Positions 17,166-25,326 of a stretch of DNA of 64,000 nucleotides are shown piece after piece. Position numbers and translations under genes: made by a program. The notes beneath the pieces are model-generated. The model was not told where the DNA came from. It worked only from the letters and a program-made list of their open reading frames with translations, and made no database searches. Position 1 is the first letter of the stretch. The number at the start of each line of letters is the position of its first letter. The DNA is from CAWCJL01 sp963795775. Its GTDB lineage: Bacteria > Acidobacteriota > Terriglobia > Terriglobales > Acidobacteriaceae. The DNA is taken from the NCBI GenBank assembly GCA_963795775.1, contig CAWCJL010000003.1, positions 248,001-312,000 of the forward strand, written 5' to 3'.

Positions 17166-18584
17166 TTACGGAATGCGGTACGCGCCGGCTGTTTCGCGCG
17201 CCGGATACATCGCCGGCCGGCCCACGCTCAGATACGTGAAGCCTTTGTTGAGCATCTCCTGCGGATCGTAGAGATTGCGGCCGTCGATGACGATGGGATA
17301 ACGCAGGGTGTAATGGAGCCGGTCCAGATCGAGTTCCGCAAACTCCTGCCAGTCGCTCAGGATCAGCAACGCGTCGGCGTCCTGCGCCGCCGTATACGGA
17401 TCGTCGGCATACTTGAGCCGCGGTCCGGGCGGGATCTGGAACTGTGCACGCTCACTCGCGGCCGGATCGAAGGCCGTCACGGAGCAGCCCTCGGCCAGCA
17501 GCATGTTGATGATGTCGAAGGCCGGAGATTCGCGTACGTCATCCGTGCCGCCCTTGAACGCGAGTCCAAGCACAGCGACGTTCTTTCCGCGGAATGTCCA
17601 GAGCGCCGAGCGCACCTTGTTGAAGAAGCGCTTCTTCTGCTGGGCGTTGATCTTTTCCACTTCGGTCAGAATTCCGAAGTCAACGCTTAACTGCTCGGCC
17701 ACATACCGGAAGGCTGCCACGTCTTTGGGGAAACAGGAGCCGCCGTAGCCGATGCCGGCGCGCAGGAATTGCGAACCGATACGCTTGTCCAGGCCCATCC
17801 CACGGGCGACCTCTTCGACGTTGGCATCCACAGCTTCGCACACGTTCGCGACGGCGTTGATGAAGGAGATCTTCATTGCCAGGAACGCGTTCGAAGCGTG
17901 TTTGATCAGCTCGGCCGCCTTGGTCGAGGTGAGCAGCAGCGGCGGCGGATCGGAGATCGTGCGGTGCCCGATGATGGCGTTGTCCGTCTGGTAATACGCG
18001 CCCGAGGTCAGCGGCTGATAAATGGAGCGCAGCGTCGAGGCCGCGCGCTCGTTGTCCGCCCCGACGACGATGCGATCCGGGTGAAGGAAGTCCACCACCG
18101 CGGTGCCTTCGCGCAGGAACTCGGGGTTCGACGTCACGTCGAAGTGCGAACGGGATACACCATTGCGCTCGATCACACGGCGGATCCACTCGTTCGTGTA
18201 CACCGGGACCGTGCTCTTCTCGACGATCACTGTATAGCTGTCAATGGAGCGCGCGATCTGCGTCGCAACGGCGTCCACGTAAGACAGGTCCGCGTTGCCG
18301 GATTCGCCCTGCGGCGTCCCCACAGCAATGAAGATGGCCTGCGCATCCTTGGTTGCGGTTTTCAAATCAGAGGTGAAGTGCAGACGACGGTGACGATGCC
18401 GCTCGAGCAGTTCGGGAAGGAAGTCCTCATGGATCGGGATGCCGCCTTCGCGCAGCATCTTCACCTTCTTCTCGTCGTTGTCTACACAGACAACATTGTG
18501 GCCTATCTCGGCGAAGCACGCCGCCGCTACGAGCCCGACATATCCGGACCCGACAACAGCTATCGATACTGGCTCATTCGTCAC
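17166..18584 (-). CDS. ugd: UDP-glucose 6-dehydrogenase
   Basis: 472 aa. The N-terminal NAD-binding domain starts GSGYVGLVAAACFAEIGHNV; the catalytic cysteine is in GYGGSCFPKDV; NPEFLREGTAV and the C-terminal VLGLAFKGGTDDVRESPA complete the UDPGDH family pattern. The enzyme oxidises UDP-glucose to UDP-glucuronate with two NAD+. The start is GTG 18584 with AGGAG 7 nt upstream. It sits between a glycosyltransferase (106 nt upstream) and the UDP-xylose synthase that uses its product, so the polysaccharide probably contains glucuronate or xylose. Confidence 0.95.
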   Translation of the reverse strand: MTNEPVSIAVVGSGYVGLVAAACFAEIGHNVVCVDNDEKKVKMLREGGIPIHEDFLPELLERHRHRRLHFTSDLKTATKDAQAIFIAVGTPQGESGNADLSYVDAVATQIARSIDSYTVIVEKSTVPVYTNEWIRRVIERNGVSRSHFDVTSNPEFLREGTAVVDFLHPDRIVVGADNERAASTLRSIYQPLTSGAYYQTDNAIIGHRTISDPPPLLLTSTKAAELIKHASNAFLAMKISFINAVANVCEAVDANVEEVARGMGLDKRIGSQFLRAGIGYGGSCFPKDVAAFRYVAEQLSVDFGILTEVEKINAQQKKRFFNKVRSALWTFRGKNVAVLGLAFKGGTDDVRESPAFDIINMLLAEGCSVTAFDPAASERAQFQIPPGPRLKYADDPYTAAQDADALLILSDWQEFAELDLDRLHYTLRYPIVIDGRNLYDPQEMLNKGFTYLSVGRPAMYPARETAGAYRIP

Positions 18585-18690
18585 TCAACTTCTCCTAGGT
18601 TGATACAACGCGCTGTTTTGGCTCCCGCGCGTTGTTGCAGTATACGTGAATGGATGGTGAAAACAGAGCGTTTATCAGTCGCGAACGGCG

Positions 18691-19854
18691 CTATGCATAC
18701 TCAAAAGTACCCGCTCCGGAGACACTGCGGTAAGTAGCAACATAAGCTTCGATCACGCCGCCTATCTCGAAGCGGTAGAGATTGCGAAAACCCGCTTGGC
18801 GCAGTTGCTCTCGATGGTTCAGGCAAGCGACAATTCGCGCCGCCGCACCTTCCGCATCTTCTATATCAATAAGGATCGCGGCAGTTCCAGCCACCTGATT
18901 CATCGGTGCCCGGTCCGCAATCGCCACTGGGCAACCACACGCCTCGGCTTCCAAAATGGGCCAGCCGAAACCTTCGTGGTGCGACGGAAACAGAAACGCC
19001 GTCGCACCGCTATACAGAAAGCGAAGTTGCGCGTCCGTGGGATAGCTCACCGCGATCGCTTCCCGCTCCAGCCCATGCTGCGCCAGATAGGCGGAGAACT
19101 CCGGCGGCCAGGGCTGCCCCGCCAGCACCAGCATCGCCTCGCGATAGGGTGCATGCTGCCGCAGTGCACGGAAAAGCGGCAACACAGCAGAGCGGTTCTT
19201 GTACCAGTGATTGGCGCCCACGTGCAGAAAGAACGGCCGGCCTGGCGGCACGCCGAGAGCCCGCAGCACCGGTTCACGCTCTGCCTCCGTGGCGGGCACG
19301 AATGATGCGTCCACCGGAAGTGGGATCACGCGCAGGCGCGCGTCCGGTATACCCAGCACTGCGCGAAGATCGTCGCGCGTCTTAGCTGAAACGCAGACAA
19401 TGCATGCCGCGCGCTGCAGTCCTTCCGCGATCAGCCGTTGCAGGAAGCGCCCAGTGCGCGAGACCGGGTTTTGGGGAAACTCGCCGCGGGCGCTTCGGAC
19501 CGCCAGCAGATCGTGGCAGGTGACGACGTGCGGCTTTTCCCCCAGTACGCGCACATACATCGCGTTCGAGTGGTCGCAGATATGCACAACATCGCAGCGC
19601 TGGGCTGCCCTTCGAATAGTGCGCGGAAAGAGGACAAACTTGTCGATATACCCCAGCCACTTCCGCAGCCGCGAGCCCCGGAACAATCGGCCCAGCAGCG
19701 GCGCAGGGGCGATGACTGTGACTTCCTCACCAGCCAGCCGCAGCTCGCGCGCGAGCATCTCGGTGTAGCGCCGCATGCTTTCCTGGCGGTCAAGCGGGTA
19801 GTTCCCAACCAGTAGAATTTTCACTGGGCCACGGACTCCGGACCGCTGCGGCAT
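18691..19854 (-). CDS. Glycosyltransferase family 4 (GT-B fold)
   Basis: 387 aa. VKILLVGNYPLDRQESM at the N-terminus, a conserved FFLHVGANHWYKNR in the middle and the nucleotide-sugar site SHHEGFGWPILEAEACGCPV (E-x7-E motif) mark a GT4-type enzyme. It likely adds a sugar to the repeat unit of the exopolysaccharide on the cytoplasmic side. The start is uncertain: ATG 19854 has no clear ribosome site, while GTG 19824 would begin the conserved core directly (GGAG 13 nt upstream). Donor and acceptor cannot be read from the sequence. Confidence 0.85.
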   Translation of the reverse strand: MPQRSGVRGPVKILLVGNYPLDRQESMRRYTEMLARELRLAGEEVTVIAPAPLLGRLFRGSRLRKWLGYIDKFVLFPRTIRRAAQRCDVVHICDHSNAMYVRVLGEKPHVVTCHDLLAVRSARGEFPQNPVSRTGRFLQRLIAEGLQRAACIVCVSAKTRDDLRAVLGIPDARLRVIPLPVDASFVPATEAEREPVLRALGVPPGRPFFLHVGANHWYKNRSAVLPLFRALRQHAPYREAMLVLAGQPWPPEFSAYLAQHGLEREAIAVSYPTDAQLRFLYSGATAFLFPSHHEGFGWPILEAEACGCPVAIADRAPMNQVAGTAAILIDIEDAEGAAARIVACLNHREQLRQAGFRNLYRFEIGGVIEAYVATYRSVSGAGTFEYA

Positions 19855-19893
19855 TCCGGTTCGGCGGCTCGCCCAAACAACGCGGCGCTACGA

Positions 19894-20559
19894 TTAAATC
19901 GCAGCGTGCGGATCGCTCTCCGCTCGGATCTCCCGCGGCTTGAGCACGCGGCACGGATTCCCCGCTGCCACCATCCAGGCTGGAACATCTCGGGTGACCA
20001 CCGCATTTGCACCAACCACACTTCCCTCTCCGACGGTAATGCCGGGGGAGACGAAGACTCCGGCCGCAACCCAGGCCTGTGAGCCAATGGTAATCGGGAG
20101 CGAGTAGAGGGGGAAGTCGCTGCGCGTGTAATCGTGGGTCGATCCGCACAAGTAGGCACGCTGCGATACCACCGCATGCGCGCCAATGGTCACACGCGCC
20201 AGGTTGTAAATCTCGACCTTGTCTCCGATGGCCACATAGTCGCCCAGCTCCAGGTTCCACGGGACGTGCACGCGCACTCCGCCGCAGATGAGCACGTGCC
20301 TGCCGATCTTCGCGCCGAAAAGGCGAAGCAGCCCTACGCGCACTCCGCTGAGGCTCCGCGGGCGAAGCGGCCAGAAGGGTAACTGCACACACTCCCACAA
20401 TGCGCGCCGGACCAGCACGGACAGCCGATGGTTCTTCCGGTAATTGGCAAGATTGATGCGCGGACGTTCTCCGGCGAAATGGACGCCTTCGTCATGCCCC
20501 GGATCGCTCGTCATTGGCGGCGCTGGAACTGCGGTATGTGGATCGATGCTTGGGGGCAT
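19894..20559 (-). CDS. WcaF-like acyltransferase, left-handed beta-helix (hexapeptide) type
   Basis: 221 aa. An N-terminal segment INLANYRKNH and a basic amphipathic stretch are followed by hexapeptide repeats (IGDKVEIYNLARVTIGAHAV, then ITIGSQAWVAAGVFVSPG) and NPCRVLKPRE, as in the colanic acid WcaF and related serine/maltose O-acetyltransferases. The catalytic His is likely that in STHDYTRSDFP. It probably O-acetylates a sugar of the polysaccharide. AGGA lies 8 nt before ATG 20559. It follows rmlA by 45 nt. Confidence 0.85.
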   Translation of the reverse strand: MPPSIDPHTAVPAPPMTSDPGHDEGVHFAGERPRINLANYRKNHRLSVLVRRALWECVQLPFWPLRPRSLSGVRVGLLRLFGAKIGRHVLICGGVRVHVPWNLELGDYVAIGDKVEIYNLARVTIGAHAVVSQRAYLCGSTHDYTRSDFPLYSLPITIGSQAWVAAGVFVSPGITVGEGSVVGANAVVTRDVPAWMVAAGNPCRVLKPREIRAESDPHAAI

Positions 20560-20604
20560 GACTGCTGTCCTGAGGGGTGCGGCGTCGCCGGCGCAGCACT
20601 CGGC

Positions 20605-21504
20605 TTAGTCGATATCGGTTTCTGCGGGTTCCGTCTTTAATTCCTGCAGTATCTGCAGCAGGTAGTGGCCGTACCCGCTCTTCACCAGCGGTGCGGCGAG
20701 CGCTTCCAGTTGCGCCGCCGAAATGTATCCCATGCGGTAGGCAATCTCTTCCGGGCAGGCGATCTTCAGCCCTTGCCGTTTCTCCAGCGTCGCAATGAAC
20801 ATCGATGCGTCCAGCATGGAGTCATGGGTGCCGGTATCCAGCCACGCCATGCCTCGCCCAAAGGAAACTACCTTTAGTTTGCCCTGCTCCAGATACAACC
20901 GGTTCAGGTCGGTGATCTCGAGTTCACCGCGCTGCGAGGGCCGGAGCGACTTGGCTTTTTCCACCACCTGCCCGTCATAGAAGTACAATCCCGTGACGGC
21001 ATAGCGGCTCTTGGGCTTTTCCGGTTTTTCTTCCAGGCTAATGGCACGTCCGCAGTCGTCAAACTCGACCACTCCGTAGTCGGAAGGGTTCTGCACCGGA
21101 TACGCAAAGACGACTGCGCCATCTTCCACCAGCGCCGCTTCCTGCACCATGGCTGCCATTTCGTGCCCGTAAAAGATGTTATCTCCGAGCACCAGCGCGC
21201 AGGGATCATTTTTCGCAAACGACTCCCCGATGAGAAACGCCTGCGCCAGGCCCTCCGGCCGCGGCTGCGGCGCGTAGGAGATGTCCAGCCCCCAGCGGCT
21301 GCCGTCACCCAGCAGATCTCGGAAACGCGGCAGGTCCCCGGGCGTCGAGATAATCAGGATCTCCCGTATGCCCGCCAGCATCAGGGTGCTGAGCGGGAAG
21401 TAGATCATCGGCTTGTCATAGATGGGAACCAGTTGCTTGGAAACGGCAAGCGTTACGGGATAAAGGCGGGTGCCCGAGCCGCCGGCCAGAACGATGCCCC
21501 TCAT
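20605..21504 (-). CDS. rmlA: Glucose-1-phosphate thymidylyltransferase
   Basis: 299 aa. The nucleotidyltransferase signature GGSGTRLYPVT and the RmlA-specific SKQLVPIYDKPMIYFPLS are intact, followed by LGDNIFYGH and EEKPEKPKS. It forms dTDP-glucose from dTTP and glucose-1-phosphate, the first step to dTDP-L-rhamnose, and is usually feedback-inhibited by the end product. Its ATG overlaps the rmlB stop (ATGA), with GGAG 6 nt upstream inside rmlB. Confidence 0.96.
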   Translation of the reverse strand: MRGIVLAGGSGTRLYPVTLAVSKQLVPIYDKPMIYFPLSTLMLAGIREILIISTPGDLPRFRDLLGDGSRWGLDISYAPQPRPEGLAQAFLIGESFAKNDPCALVLGDNIFYGHEMAAMVQEAALVEDGAVVFAYPVQNPSDYGVVEFDDCGRAISLEEKPEKPKSRYAVTGLYFYDGQVVEKAKSLRPSQRGELEITDLNRLYLEQGKLKVVSFGRGMAWLDTGTHDSMLDASMFIATLEKRQGLKIACPEEIAYRMGYISAAQLEALAAPLVKSGYGHYLLQILQELKTEPAETDID

Positions 21505-22571
21505 TGCCCGCTCCGCGTCGCATAATTCAGATCCATCCAGTGCCGGTAGGCGCCGCTGGTGATCTCGCGGGCCCAGTCGAGATGGTCCAGGTACCAGGCG
21601 ACGGTCTTGCGGATTCCGGTGGTAAACGTCTCCCGCGGATGCCAGCCCAACTCATTCGTGATCTTGCTGCAATCGATCGCGTAACGCCGGTCGTGACCCG
21701 GCCGGTCCTTCACATAGGTGATGAGTTTTTCGTGCGGGCGCCCGGAAGGATGCAGCTCGTCCATGATGGCGCATAGCGTCTTCACCACGTCGATGTTGGA
21801 CATCTCGTTCAGCCCGCCGACGTTGTAGGTTTCGCCCACACGGCCCGCCGCCAGCACGGTGGCAATCGCCTCGCAATGATCGCCCACATACAGCCAGTCG
21901 CGCACGTTCAGGCCGTCGCCGTACACCGGCAGCGGCTTGCCGTCCAGCGCATGCAGGATCATCAGCGGAATCAGCTTCTCCGGAAACTGGTACGGGCCGT
22001 AGTTGTTGGAGCAGTTTGTGGTCAGCGTGGGCAAACCGTAGGTGTGGTGGTAGGCACGCACCAGGTGGTCGCTGCCAGCCTTGGACGCCGAGTACGGGCT
22101 GTTCGGGCTGTACGCAGTCGTTTCGGAAAAAGCCGGGTCCGTCTTGCCCAGCGAACCATACACTTCATCCGTGGAGACATGGAGAAAGCGGAATCGGTCT
22201 CTGGTCTCGCCCGCAAGGTCCCGCCAGTATTCCAGCGCTGCCTGGAGCAGGCGGAAGGTCCCGACCACGTTGGTCATTACGAAAGCTTCCGGACCGTGAA
22301 TGGACCGGTCCACATGGCTTTCCGCAGCGAAGTGCACCACCGCCTCCGGCCGATGCTCCGCCAGCAGGCTCCGCACCAGCTCACTGTCCTCGATGCCGCC
22401 CTGCACAAAAACGTGATCCGGATTCCCTTCAAGCGAGGCAAGATTACCGAGGTTGCCGGCATAGGTCAGCTTGTCCAGATTGATCACCCGGTCGCCTGCG
22501 GCCACCCGGCTCAGGACAAAGTTCGAGCCGATGAATCCTGCTCCGCCCGTCACCAGAATTGTTCGCTTCAT
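21501..22571 (-). CDS. rmlB: dTDP-glucose 4,6-dehydratase
   Basis: 356 aa extended SDR. GGAGFIGSNFV binds NAD+; the catalytic triad region STDEVYGSLG and YSASKAGSDHLVRAY is intact; NNYGPYQFPEKLIP and the C-terminal RPGHDRRYAID are diagnostic of RmlB. It converts dTDP-glucose to dTDP-4-keto-6-deoxyglucose. The start chosen is ATG 22571 with GGAG 7 nt upstream; an in-frame codon 21 nt further upstream has no site. Confidence 0.96.
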   Translation of the reverse strand: MKRTILVTGGAGFIGSNFVLSRVAAGDRVINLDKLTYAGNLGNLASLEGNPDHVFVQGGIEDSELVRSLLAEHRPEAVVHFAAESHVDRSIHGPEAFVMTNVVGTFRLLQAALEYWRDLAGETRDRFRFLHVSTDEVYGSLGKTDPAFSETTAYSPNSPYSASKAGSDHLVRAYHHTYGLPTLTTNCSNNYGPYQFPEKLIPLMILHALDGKPLPVYGDGLNVRDWLYVGDHCEAIATVLAAGRVGETYNVGGLNEMSNIDVVKTLCAIMDELHPSGRPHEKLITYVKDRPGHDRRYAIDCSKITNELGWHPRETFTTGIRKTVAWYLDHLDWAREITSGAYRHWMDLNYATRSGQ

Positions 22572-22622
22572 CGTGTTCTCCAAACTCCGCATCTGCCCGC
22601 GCGCGGTCTGCGCCTGCCCGCT

Positions 22623-23174
22623 TCAGTCAAACACATCCGCGGAGGCCAGGGGCGCGGCCGTCGCATCCTTGCCTGAGAGAATCGGCTCCATGCCGCCGAG
22701 CGGCCACTCAATGCCGATCGCCGGGTCGTTCCACAACACGCTGCGTTCGCCCTGCGGCGCGTAGAAGTCCGTCGCCTTATAGAGCACGTCCGCTGTCTCC
22801 GAGAGCACCAGAAATCCATGCGCGAAACCGGCCGGAATCCACAGCATGCGGTGATTCTCCTCGCTCAGTCGCACGCCCGTCCATTGCCCGAAGCGCGGCG
22901 ACGAGCGCCGCAGGTCCACCGCCACGTCGAAGATTTCGCCGCGTACCGCGCGCACCAGCTTACCCTGTGCCTGGATTACCTGGTAGTGCAAACCGCGCAG
23001 CACGCCACGTGCCGAGCGCGACTGGTTATCCTGCACAAATGCGTCGGCTACCCCGAGCGCGGCAAAGGTGCGCTGGTTATAGCTTTCAAGAAAAAAGCCG
23101 CGGTTATCGCGAAAGACGCGCGGCTCGAAGATCAGAACTTCGGGAAGGTTCGTCGGTGTGGTCTGAATCGTCAA
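22623..23174 (-). CDS. rmlC: dTDP-4-dehydrorhamnose 3,5-epimerase
   Basis: 183 aa cupin. VLIFEPRVFRDNRGFFLE, the catalytic His in RGLHYQ, VAVDLRRSSPRFGQW, and PAGFAHGFLVLSETADVLYK with the acid Tyr region identify RmlC. It epimerises C3 and C5 of dTDP-4-keto-6-deoxyglucose. The start is TTG 23174, overlapping the rmlD stop (TTGA); GGGAG is only 1 nt away, so initiation probably relies on coupling with rmlD. Confidence 0.94.
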   Translation of the reverse strand: MTIQTTPTNLPEVLIFEPRVFRDNRGFFLESYNQRTFAALGVADAFVQDNQSRSARGVLRGLHYQVIQAQGKLVRAVRGEIFDVAVDLRRSSPRFGQWTGVRLSEENHRMLWIPAGFAHGFLVLSETADVLYKATDFYAPQGERSVLWNDPAIGIEWPLGGMEPILSGKDATAAPLASADVFD

Positions 23175-24142
23175 TCTCCCTGCACGGGACGTGCGCTTCT
23201 CTCGCCGTCTCCCAGCACCTCGGCCAGTTGCTCCTCCCAGGGAGCCAGCCGGAAACCGAAGGTGTGTTCAAACTTGTCGTTCCGCAGCACGGAATACCGG
23301 GGACGCTGAGCCGGTGTGGGGTATTCCGTCGTCTCGATCGGAACGAGCTTCGGCACTGAGGTCGCGCCCGCCTGCTGGGTCTGTTGCTGCTCGGCCGCCA
23401 TGCGAAAGATCGCCTCCGCAAAGCCGAACCAGCTCGTTCTTCCGGCGGCCGTCATGTGGTAAATCCCGGACGGCATCTTCTCGACCGCCTGCAGCAGCCG
23501 GGCCGTGGCTGCGGCGATAGCTCCGGCAGAAGTCGGGGCGCCGGTCTGGTCGCTGACCACGCGCAGTTCCGGACGCTCGGCACCCAGCCGCAACATGGTC
23601 TTCAGGAAATTGTGCCCGTAGTTGCTATACACCCAGCTCGTCCGTAGCACCGCGAATCGCGCGCCGCTCTGTTTGATTTCTTCTTCGCCGCGCAGCTTGG
23701 ACGCACCATACACGTTAAGGGGGTCGGTGGCATCCGTCTCCACGTAGCCTTCGGCGTTCTCGCCGTTGAAGACGTAATCCGTGGAGTAATGAATCAGCGG
23801 AATGCCGCGAGCCGCCGCTTCGCAGGCCATGACCGCCGGCGCCTCGGCGTTCACCGCAAAGCAGGTCTCCGGATCGCTTTCCGCCTTATCTACCGCGGTG
23901 TATGCGGCTGCGTTTACGATGACGGCCGGATCCGCCTTCGCGACCGTGGTGCGAATGGCTGCCCGGTCCCGCAGATCGCATTCCGCCCGCCCGACCGCCA
24001 TCACCTGCCCGGCGGCCTGGAGCAATGGGAGCAACGCCTGCCCCACCTGCCCGTCCCGGCCAAAAAGAAGAAGGCGAGGAGCGCCGCCGCGGGGACCCGC
24101 TCCGTTCGCTGCTATAGCACTATCGTTTGGCTGCCCGCTCAG
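23171..24142 (-). CDS. rmlD: dTDP-4-dehydrorhamnose reductase
   Basis: About 323 aa. The nucleotide-binding motif LLLFGRDGQVGQ, NAAAYTAVDKAE, HYSTDYVFNGE and the catalytic YGASKLRGE are all present; the C-terminal PRYSVLRNDKF is typical. It reduces the keto sugar to dTDP-L-rhamnose, completing the rmlDCBA pathway. No ATG, GTG or TTG lies between the end of the exporter gene and the conserved core. The best candidate is CTG 24142 with AAGGAG exactly 8 nt upstream, overlapping the exporter's stop codon. The frame remains open upstream to 24358, but there it is an out-of-frame reading of the exporter gene. Confidence 0.88.
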   Translation of the reverse strand: MSGQPNDSAIAANGAGPRGGAPRLLLFGRDGQVGQALLPLLQAAGQVMAVGRAECDLRDRAAIRTTVAKADPAVIVNAAAYTAVDKAESDPETCFAVNAEAPAVMACEAAARGIPLIHYSTDYVFNGENAEGYVETDATDPLNVYGASKLRGEEEIKQSGARFAVLRTSWVYSNYGHNFLKTMLRLGAERPELRVVSDQTGAPTSAGAIAAATARLLQAVEKMPSGIYHMTAAGRTSWFGFAEAIFRMAAEQQQTQQAGATSVPKLVPIETTEYPTPAQRPRYSVLRNDKFEHTFGFRLAPWEEQLAEVLGDGERSARPVQGD

Positions 24143-25326
24143 AGCTGGCTCTCCTTGTAGATACCGAATGCGGTCGCCGCTCCGATAATTGCCTGGATCG
24201 CCTGCTGGGTATAAATCCTGCGCTGACTGATTGGCACATACAGAATATCGCCATCGGCCATCAGCATGTCCGGACCGCCGCCATACAGGATCTTCTTGAG
24301 GTCGATCTTCATCTCTTCGCGTCCCATGGGCGAGCGTCGGATCAGCCGCGCATCCCACAGCTTCGAAGTCTGCGTAGGACCGCCGGCCAGCGCAACCGCG
24401 TCCAGCAGGCTTAGCCGGTCATTGTGCTCTACCTGGTAACCGCCGGGCCGGGCCAGATCGCCGACCACGTACACGATGCCGGAACGCGCCACAAAGATCG
24501 TATCGCCCGGCCGGATCTGAATATTGGCTGCTTCGATCGAGCCTGGCGTCTGCGCCCCCACGTTGAGCTTGACCGTGATGATCTTGCCCGGATCGCTGCG
24601 ATGGACGATGCTTACCGTCTTGGAAGCGCTGTCGTTCAGCCCGCCGGCGGCTGCGAGCATGTCCGTCAGGTTACGCGGGCCAGGCAGTTGATAAATACCC
24701 GGCGTGCGGACCTCACCGCTTAACGTCACGCCGCGGGTCGAGAACTCGGCCACAAAGACCGTGACCTGCGGGTGCAGCAGCACTTGCCGGTTGCGATACA
24801 GATCGGTGACCGCCTGCGCCACCTCGGGCGCTGTCAGGCCCTCCACGTGCAGATCGCCCACCAGCGGCAGAATGATGTTGCCCTGGTTGTTCACGCGGAA
24901 GCGCCCCGAAAGGTCAGGCGTATCGAAGACCACCACGTCCAGCAGGTCGCCCACGGAAATCTGGGTAGTCACGCTGGCCTGCGGAATGTCGTACCCGGTG
25001 CCCAGTTGCTGTTGGCCGCTCATCGACCCCGGGCCCGTTCCCGGCGTCTGCATACCCGGCACCTGGATGGCGGGATACTGTGTCACCGGCGCCTGTGCAC
25101 CGGATATCCCCGAGCCCGCCGGAGTCTGCATGCCGCCCTGCTGCACGCCCACGCCCCCACCGGTGTAGGGTTGTGGCGAAACCTGCTGTCCCAGCGACTG
25201 GCCGTACAGCGCCGGCGCGCTGCAGCCAGGCATCAGGACCGCGAGCACCCAGGCCGCTGCATTTCTTACCGAACGCCCCTTTGCTACACGCCACTGCGGG
25301 CGTTGCTTAACGCTTTGCTTCTTCAT
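24139..25326 (-). CDS. Wza-like polysaccharide export protein (SLBB domains)
   Basis: 395 aa. An N-terminal signal sequence ends at a possible lipobox (VLMPGC), then a long Gly/Gln/Pro-rich linker (about 35-125), a Poly_export domain (ISVGDLLDVVVFDTPDLSGRF, VNNQGNIILPLVGDL) and SLBB domains (GEVRTPGIYQLPGP, YVVGDLARPGGYQV). Such proteins form the outer-membrane channel for capsule or exopolysaccharide. The linker is longer than in E. coli Wza. The start is ATG 25326, overlapping the end of the BY-kinase gene by 20 nt. Confidence 0.9.
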   Translation of the reverse strand: MKKQSVKQRPQWRVAKGRSVRNAAAWVLAVLMPGCSAPALYGQSLGQQVSPQPYTGGGVGVQQGGMQTPAGSGISGAQAPVTQYPAIQVPGMQTPGTGPGSMSGQQQLGTGYDIPQASVTTQISVGDLLDVVVFDTPDLSGRFRVNNQGNIILPLVGDLHVEGLTAPEVAQAVTDLYRNRQVLLHPQVTVFVAEFSTRGVTLSGEVRTPGIYQLPGPRNLTDMLAAAGGLNDSASKTVSIVHRSDPGKIITVKLNVGAQTPGSIEAANIQIRPGDTIFVARSGIVYVVGDLARPGGYQVEHNDRLSLLDAVALAGGPTQTSKLWDARLIRRSPMGREEMKIDLKKILYGGGPDMLMADGDILYVPISQRRIYTQQAIQAIIGAATAFGIYKESQL

